The position numbers were made by a program, and so were the translations under genes. Of a stretch of DNA of 64,000 nt, positions 57,889 to 64,000 are shown piece by piece. Within the stretch, counting starts at the first letter, position 1; each line of letters starts with the position of its first letter. The stretch is from Ramazzottius varieornatus (lineage: Eukaryota > Tardigrada > Eutardigrada > Parachela > Ramazzottiidae), in assembly GCA_001949185.1 (NCBI GenBank), contig BDGG01000018.1, positions 379,210 through 443,209 of the forward strand, read 5' to 3'. The notes below the pieces were generated by a model. The model was given only the letters and a program-made list of their open reading frames with translations, made no database searches and had not been told where the DNA came from.

Positions 57889-60800
57889 ATGCCTCCTAAA
57901 GGTCGAAGTAAAGCGCAGACGGCACCTCGTCCAGCAGAGAAGCCTCGAGATGCGGTTCCCCAGTCCGCATCGCAACCCAGTACAAGTGGCGCACTGCCTG
58001 TCGTCGATCCTCTCTTGGTCGGATACCCTCACGTCGACGCCTTGATGTTGAAGGTTCGTGCACAAGCAGCCAACTCTGATATACCCAGTGGTGCTTCAGC
58101 GGCCATGGGTTGGTTGGAAGAGTTCAGTTCCAAGCTGCAAAAGATCCGGGAGAATCCGATGGCTGAAGACGTTGTTCTGCCACCGCCGACGACGGCGCGC
58201 AAGACCGCTCCGCGCAAGACGGTGGTGCGCAAGGCTACAACGCGCAAGGCGGCTACGGAGCGAGCTGAGGCTGTACCTTCTGGAGCGAAACGACGGACGC
58301 GGGCGGCGGATGAACGAGCACGCAAACTGGCTGAAGAAACACAGGAAATCGTCATCGTCGATGAAGTGCAGGTGACCGAAGTGATTCAGATAGTTTCGGA
58401 GAGAATTGTAGTGGAGGAAAAGACTGGAGAGGGGGAAGAGGAAGTCAAGCCTGTGCCTGCAAAGCGACGCACAACCAGAAAGAAGTCCTCAGCCGTCAAA
58501 CGAAGTCCGAAGTTAGAATCTGTTGAGATTATCATTCCCTCCGAAGCTGTGGCTAAACCTCCGGTAGTGGCAGAGCCTCCAGTGGTTGAAGCAAAGCCTG
58601 AAGAAGTTTCACAGGCAATCGTACCAAAAGATCATCCCTTGGAGGCCATCGAAGAACGTCCAACGGCTGAAGGACAGACTTCGCTGCCTTCTGCTCAAGA
58701 AGACTTAGTCGGCGACGGCGACGTCTCGATGCACATGATAACTCCTGAGCCTGCTGAGAACCCCGTGGAGGAAGCCGTTGAAGCAGGTACAACTGAGGTG
58801 AGTGAGAAGGACTTGATGGAAGTGGAGCAAGTTTCAGGTCAAGAAGAGAAGCAAAGGGAAGGGGAGAAAGTGGAGCCTGCATCGGCGGAAGTAGAGGATG
58901 AGTGGGTGGTGGTCGATGAAAAGGGCGACAACACGCGCTTGCTGGAAGCCTTTGCTGTGGATGGAGAGAAGACTGCGTCGCAGGAGGAAGCTCGTCCCGC
59001 CGAAGAAGTAAAACGTCAGCGAGGATCGAAAGAACCGTCCAGCAAAGACAAGGGGCCGACGGTGGCCAATGAAGAGCGGAGCCGCTCGGTAGCGCTGGAA
59101 CGGATGCGCGCACGCGATGCGGAGCGGGCCAAGAAGGCGGCCGAGAAACGCGAGGAACTTGAACGCGCGCGCCAAGCCAAGGTTTGTCCCCCTCTTTCCA
59201 GTTTCACTTTTACCTTCCTCCCACGATTTCATCCTCAATTCGACATACTTAAAATCTAAAAGTAATATTTCGTGCAATCCATAATCGCAGCGCAGAATGA
59301 CAGGTGAAGTTTATTGTGTGCAGGTGGATGAACGACTTTCGTTTGATTTATCCTTCTTCGAAATGGCAATGTTGTCCTGATGCCTTTGTCGATAGGCATC
59401 CCTTTGTGTATTCTAGGTGGAAGCACATCTTTTGGAGAAGGGAAAGAAGTCCAAGCTGAGCTCGACCACGCAGCGTCAGCAGGAGGCGGAGAGACGGCGA
59501 AAGGAAGAGTTGGAACGCTACATGAAGCTGGCGGCCAAACCCCTCACCGAAGGATCTCCCGTCCGTCAGACGCACTACTCGGGCATGAAGGCAGCTTCAG
59601 CCGCCAAAGCCACTACTCCATCCAAACCAAGTGCACTCTCGCTGGGCGACGTCCAGAAGACTCCACCCAAGCTGCCTAGTTGGCAAAACGCCACCTCGAC
59701 TTCAACCAGCAAGCAAAGCTCGCAGACAGTGTCTCATCAACCTGCTAAAGGCTTCAAACAGGTAAGAAACATCGGAGGAGTAATCATTTGAATATCGAGA
59801 CGGAAACCACATTTTTTCGAAGGTGCCTGCTGGAACCAAGATCTTCACACCACTGCAGATGCCCAGAGTAAACGTGGATGGCCTTCGTGTGGCACAAAAG
59901 CACGTCACGGACCGCGCTGGCTCTTCCCAAAAGACTGCAGTGCCGGCAATACCCTCACTCGACAGTCTTCGTACCAACTTGACCGACAGCCAACACAAGG
60001 CTAGCCAGCCGACGGCCAGCACCAGCGCCACCAACCACTCCTCTTCCGGAGGTAGTTTTTGAGGAAATAATGAGAAACGAAAACATATGATTCTAATAAA
60101 CTCGAAAAAACTTGATTTTGGAATATCGGCGCTCGACAAAGAAACTCCATCCGATTGTTTTGTCAAATGACGCACTTTTACGTTGTTGGCGGCTGGAAGG
60201 ATACGCCACTTTGCAGAGTATCTTGTCGCATTTATCTGTGGAAGTCTGCTGCACTTTTGTTGCCTATTGTGTGGTTATCTTTGCAGATGGAAATAGTCAG
60301 GAGTCTCAGCGTGGTCGAGCAATGTCACCTCTGATGCGGCTTGTCAAGAAGCCTCCGTCCGGTCTGAAGAACGGCGAGAAGGTGAAGGAAGGCGAGCCGG
60401 AAAGCGACAGCTTGGTCCGCCAGACGGCTTCCATGAGTTTGAAGGATAAAGATGACGTGAGCATGGCGGAGGCTCCTCGACAGGCAGAAGGGCTGGACCA
60501 AGTTGACAAAGACAAGGATCAAGAGACAGAAGCCAAGAAGAACATTGAAGTGCAAAAGAAGGATGAAGGGGTGAAACAGCCCAGTCTGCCGGTGGCTGCA
60601 GTCCGACAGAAACTCATCTCTCCCCGTATTATCAATGGTCAGTCCACTACACTAGTTCAAACTCCAACGCTTTACTGAATAATAAGGTTCTCTGAAAGCT
60701 TGAAAAGTCTTCAGAAAAAAAGAAACATCACAATATTTCCAGCAAGTAAAAGAGAAGACTTGAGCGCGGCAAACAAAGTGGACAACCATGGTTTATCCAA

Positions 60801-62663
60801 GTGGCGCACGTTAACAGCCAGTCATATTAAGAGCCTGCGCCACTTGGGAAAACAGTCTTGTCGAGTTTGCTGGCCCAGCTTCCAAATGGATTTTGATTTC
60901 ACTCAAACTATTTTCGAAGGATGACTTGATTTCAATTCTCCACCAAAGTCAGGGTGAAAAAATTTCATGAAGAATCAAGATCCGAATGGCAAATCTGAGA
61001 GCGAAATGTCTGAAAATATGTGGATGTCGGGTGATTTTGCAGGTGGTTGCAGCAAGGAGGACAACGATCAGCCGTTGACAGCGGCCAACTCCACCTTCAT
61101 CTATGTTCCCCGCTCGGCTGATCAAGCAGGCCTCTCCACGACCAGCGACGTCCAGCCCAAGCAGCCTTCCGTCGAACTCACTGGCTCCACCTTCTCCACT
61201 TCGGCCTTCCAAGCTGCCAAGTCCGTCTTCAGCAACCTCACCAACCCTTTCTCCGCCTTCCAAAGCCACACTTACAGTGCCAAGCCTGAAGTTCCCTCTT
61301 CCTTCCACACCGAGCACTTCCCAGTTCTTCCCCAAGAGAAAGAGAAACCTTTTTCTACCTTCAAAATGGAAGAACCAACCAATAATATGATACCCCAACC
61401 TTCTTCTTCTTCTCACTTAGACACTCTCAAGTCGACCAATCCTTTTTTGACGTTTTGTCAAAGCGAAAAAACTTCGAAAGCTCCTTCGTCCTGTACGGCT
61501 TTCTCAGCTTTGTCTCCCAAGGGGGAAAAGCTCACTTTTTGTAATCTACAATCCAGCACTTTTGTCTCTGTTTCTTCCAAGTCCCACTTGGAGGGGGCCA
61601 AATCTCCTCAACCTTTCTTCACTGTCCATCCGGAACCCCAGAGCAATCCATCCAGTAACAGTTCCACCAATGGCTTCGCTGCAGGTACAAAAGTCAATCG
61701 GGATTTTTATCATGAACCAAAATTCAGACCTTTTTCCGGATTTCTGAATTGATTTTCATTGAAATTCTGCAAGTTTTTTTGGGATGTTTTGCTTGGGATA
61801 TTTTTGGCGGAAGAATGAAGGAGGGGTTATTGCTTTTTAGTTGCTGGTCCTCCAACGGCTGTGAAGGTGGATATGCCGTCGCAGAAGCTCCTACCGACTA
61901 CTTCGCACAAAGTGCCTTCCGTGGTGGAAGTTATCAGCTCGAAGCCTCCCGAGAAACACAACAGCAAGAAACGCCCGGCGGAAGACGTCCAGACTTACGG
62001 CTTGGACATCCAACAAGACGACGATACGGTGAACAAATATTTTCCTTCAGAACCAGCTCGATAAATTCTTTTCAAGAGGTTTTCCCAAAGTGGCGCAGGT
62101 TTCTGACGCTATAGACTAGAGAAGGCACGACGAAAATGAAACTTTTCGCCGTTCTTCGCCGTGGCGAAAAGTATCGTTCTCGCTTCTCCGAGACTGTGGG
62201 CGTGCGCCACTTAGGAAAACCATCTCTGAGAGTTTGTTTTTCCAAGTGGCGCAGGCTGCTAATGTCATTGGCTGGAATTATGCGCTGGAATTATGCGCCT
62301 TTTGCCTTGACTCTAACGTTTTCTTGGTTTTATGGTGTGAAATGTAGACATCATTTTTGAATGTTGCAGGACGACGAGGACAACCCGCGGAAAGTGGTGC
62401 CGAAGTGGGCCGAGTCGGCAAACTTGTCGGCACTGATGCGCAAGCAGCTGTGTCGAGAGATCGATCTGGACATGACGTTCGAAGGGGCGCGTCCCTCAGA
62501 GAAGGTGGCTCTGGGCGCCATCTTCCAAGCTCCCGAAGCACGCTACAACAAGCGCACTTCCTCGCAGATGTGGACCCATCCTCCGCTGGCTTTGGGTGTT
62601 TACACTCCGCACGGCCATCTCAAGCATGTTAAAGAAGGCCTTGAGAATATCGAAGATGTTTAG
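57889..62663 (+). CDS. INCENP: Inner centromere protein homologue (INCENP), seven exons
   Basis: Scaffold of the chromosomal passenger complex that binds and activates Aurora B at centromeres and the spindle midzone. Exons: 57889-59181, 59417-59761, 59823-60051, 60287-60637, 61043-61684, 61841-62028, 62370-62663. Total 3342 nt, 1113 residues, all phases consistent. The identifying part is the C-terminal IN-box (about residues 1022-1084): VVPKWAESANLSALMRKQL, then IFQAPEARYNKRTSSQMW, including the TSS motif that Aurora phosphorylates (about 1079-1081). The N-terminal two thirds is low-complexity, Lys/Glu/Pro-rich with repeated ARKTAPRKT-type basic stretches. A charged helical segment at about 395-465 (RMRARDAERAKKAAEKREEL) continues across exon 2 and fits the single-alpha-helix region. 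A Ser/Thr/Phe-rich exon 5 is unusual. The N-terminal survivin/borealin-binding helix is not obvious. Intron 6 holds hairpin repeats. Confidence 0.88.
60796..60850. repeat. Hairpin repeat family A, copy 5 (INCENP intron 4)
   Basis: ATCCAAGTGGCGCACGTTA pairs with AGCCTGCGCCACTTGGGA; followed by the family tail AAAACAGTCTTGTCGAGTTT. Confidence 0.88.
62081..62285. repeat. Hairpin repeat family A, copies 6-7 (INCENP intron 6)
   Basis: GTTTTCCCAAAGTGGCGCAG near 62081 faces GTGCGCCACTTAGGAAAACC near 62202-62221 over an unusually long spacer. A further half, TTTTCCAAGTGGCGCAGGCT near 62239, with the ATTGGCTGGAA loop, follows. Confidence 0.82.
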
Positions 62664-62916
62664 AACGGAGGTTTTCCACTACTCTTTCTTTTTATTTTGA
62701 TGTCGTTCCAACTTCTGGGAAAGAGTTCGAAAGACGGACAACGTGTTTTAAAATATTTTAACTGCTATTAACTAAAAGTGCTCATATATTGCAACCCAAC
62801 TTTGATTTCGTTCGTATGGTACCAGTCCTGTCTGTTTATACTACTGTTAGATGAGTTTTTGACAATGTCGGTTTGTACGATAAAAAATTAATACTGATTA
62901 TAAGTTTGATTGATCT

Positions 62917-62975
62917 GCAAAGTGGCGCAGCTTTTTATTGTTATTGGCTGAAAGCGTGCGCCAGTTAGGAAAACC
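62917..62975. repeat. Hairpin repeat family A, copy 8 (downstream of INCENP)
   Basis: CAAAGTGGCGCAGCTTT pairs with AAGCGTGCGCCAGTTAGG; the loop reads TTATTGTTATTGGCTG, as in the 36-kb copy. Confidence 0.85.
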
Positions 62976-64000
62976 TGGGAAAACTTCCAAACACGGATCC
63001 GTCTCTTTCGCAGTTTAAACTCATGAGTCGGTCAGTCAATGGATGGCAAGAATGGACCATAAACAGCGCGAGGGGCATAGCTGAATTAAATCACAAAAAT
63101 GAGTAAAAGTATCCAAAAACCAATCAACAATCCTCAAGAAGACCGGTAATGTAACACGTAAAGACCGAGTGAGATATATTACTAGTATTCGTAAAGTATA
63201 CTACCTTTACGATTCACAAGGTTCAGAGTTCCGTGATAGCGAACATGCGCAGTACACGTGCTGAAGCAAAGAAAACCGAGAAGTAACTTTCGATACTGCC
63301 TATCTAATGACACAATTGTCGTATCTGCTGCAACTCTTCTTCACAGTTTAAACGTGGAACAGCTGTGATGAATCCTTGGAGAAGCGGGCGGAGATGACCA
63401 CCGTGACGACGGGGTCGGCTTCCCTGTTCGGCTTGTGCTTGGGCTTCTTGCTGCTGATAATGCTTCCTTTCCGCAGTCAGGCTTTCCGACTTGGCCTTGG
63501 CATCCGCAACCTCATCTCGTTCCAAATCTTGGCGATCTGCAAAATCGAGAGAGGCGGACGCTTGCGATGGGCAGTATCTCCCCTGTTTACCTTTACTCAA
63601 GTTTGCTTTTCGCTGTGGTTAAAGTTTGATGAGGCACTTTGACTTGCCGTAGTCAAGCTCAAGCTGCTGTTGCAGCTGAGGTGACGTATGCGGTGTTAAG
63701 GTGGAAGGACTGTGTCGACTGGCATCCATCTTGTTCCATCTTTGCAGGAAGGAACTTGCTGTGTCTTGGATGCTGCGCTTGCCCAGGTGCAGATAGTGTC
63801 CGCACCTCCGATGACTTTCTGTCCATGGAGGAGTAAAGCAAGGAGAATTAGTATGACGACATCCCCCTCTCAACGACATAGCCGAAAGACCGGTACTGTA
63901 TATAGTATTTCAAACTGATTTTGAAGAACCATCACGAGGTTGTCTCATATTGGGGAACACAAGCAGTCAATCAGGGTTCCTTACCCCTGACAGTATCGCG
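62976..64000. other. Possible partial minus-strand gene, unresolved
   Basis: On the minus strand, 63732-63640 reads MDASRHSPSTLTPHTSPQLQ followed by a Gln-rich helix, and after a TTTGCAG acceptor near 63541 an open region continues toward 63304. In one frame that region gives IAKIWNEMRLRMPRPSRKA and stop; 3' of the stop the same frame again looks coding-like (NREADPVVTVVISARFSKD). A frameshift, a skipped junction or chance could explain this. The gene would continue beyond the window or be broken. The family is not recognised. Confidence 0.25.

Noticed and set aside
58029..59277. Minus-strand frames of 108-186 codons
   Set aside because: Shadows of the GC-biased, stop-poor first exon of INCENP.

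Overview
This is eukaryotic, animal nuclear DNA. Genes are split by short introns (mostly about 60-320 bp) with GT..AG junctions, and the recognisable proteins are metazoan: an Rh-type ammonium transporter, a rhodopsin-family GPCR, a natriuretic-peptide/guanylate-cyclase type receptor, a P5B cation ATPase, ribosomal protein S3a and an INCENP homologue. Small introns, a divergent intronless GPCR and an ANF-receptor-type gene would fit an ecdysozoan such as a tardigrade. That assignment is inference; no marker gene proves it. Two runs of 50 N (25731-25780, 37574-37623) are assembly gaps.

Layout. 1.3-4.2 kb: nine-exon Rh transporter (minus). 4.5-5.4 kb: large foldback element. 9.3-10.3 kb: predicted pseudokinase (minus). 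12-18 kb: repeats, including a foldback element carrying a 15-bp minisatellite, a Tc1-like transposase with one frameshift, and an element carrying a foreign open frame. 19-24 kb: an SSR3-like pseudogene and exon-like fragments of an unrecognised paralogous family. 26.1-29.1 kb: a complete 3,000-bp hAT element with a perfect 8-bp target duplication but a broken transposase. 30.1-31.1 kb: single-exon GPCR. 32.0-35.3 kb: two decayed non-LTR retrotransposons. 36.8-41.3 kb: small MITEs, then a receptor with ANF-binding domain and one membrane segment but no kinase-homology or cyclase domain. 44.3-47.0 kb: a Tc5-like element nested in the terminal repeat of another element.

48.0-62.7 kb is the gene-dense, well-conserved part: a 25-exon ATP13A-type ATPase (plus), RPS3A (minus, tail-to-tail with it) and INCENP (plus, head-to-head with RPS3A). 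I could assemble these three completely with all reading frames closing: 1322, 265 and 1113 codons. Their introns and flanks are seeded with two short hairpin repeat families, one GTGGCGCAC-type and one around TGCAGGT/ACCTGCA.

The genes are unrelated housekeeping and membrane functions, with no operon-like logic. The organising feature of the window is repeated invasion by terminal-inverted-repeat DNA elements, most of them non-autonomous. I recognised no rRNA or CRISPR array and no tRNA, though I did not scan exhaustively for tRNAs.
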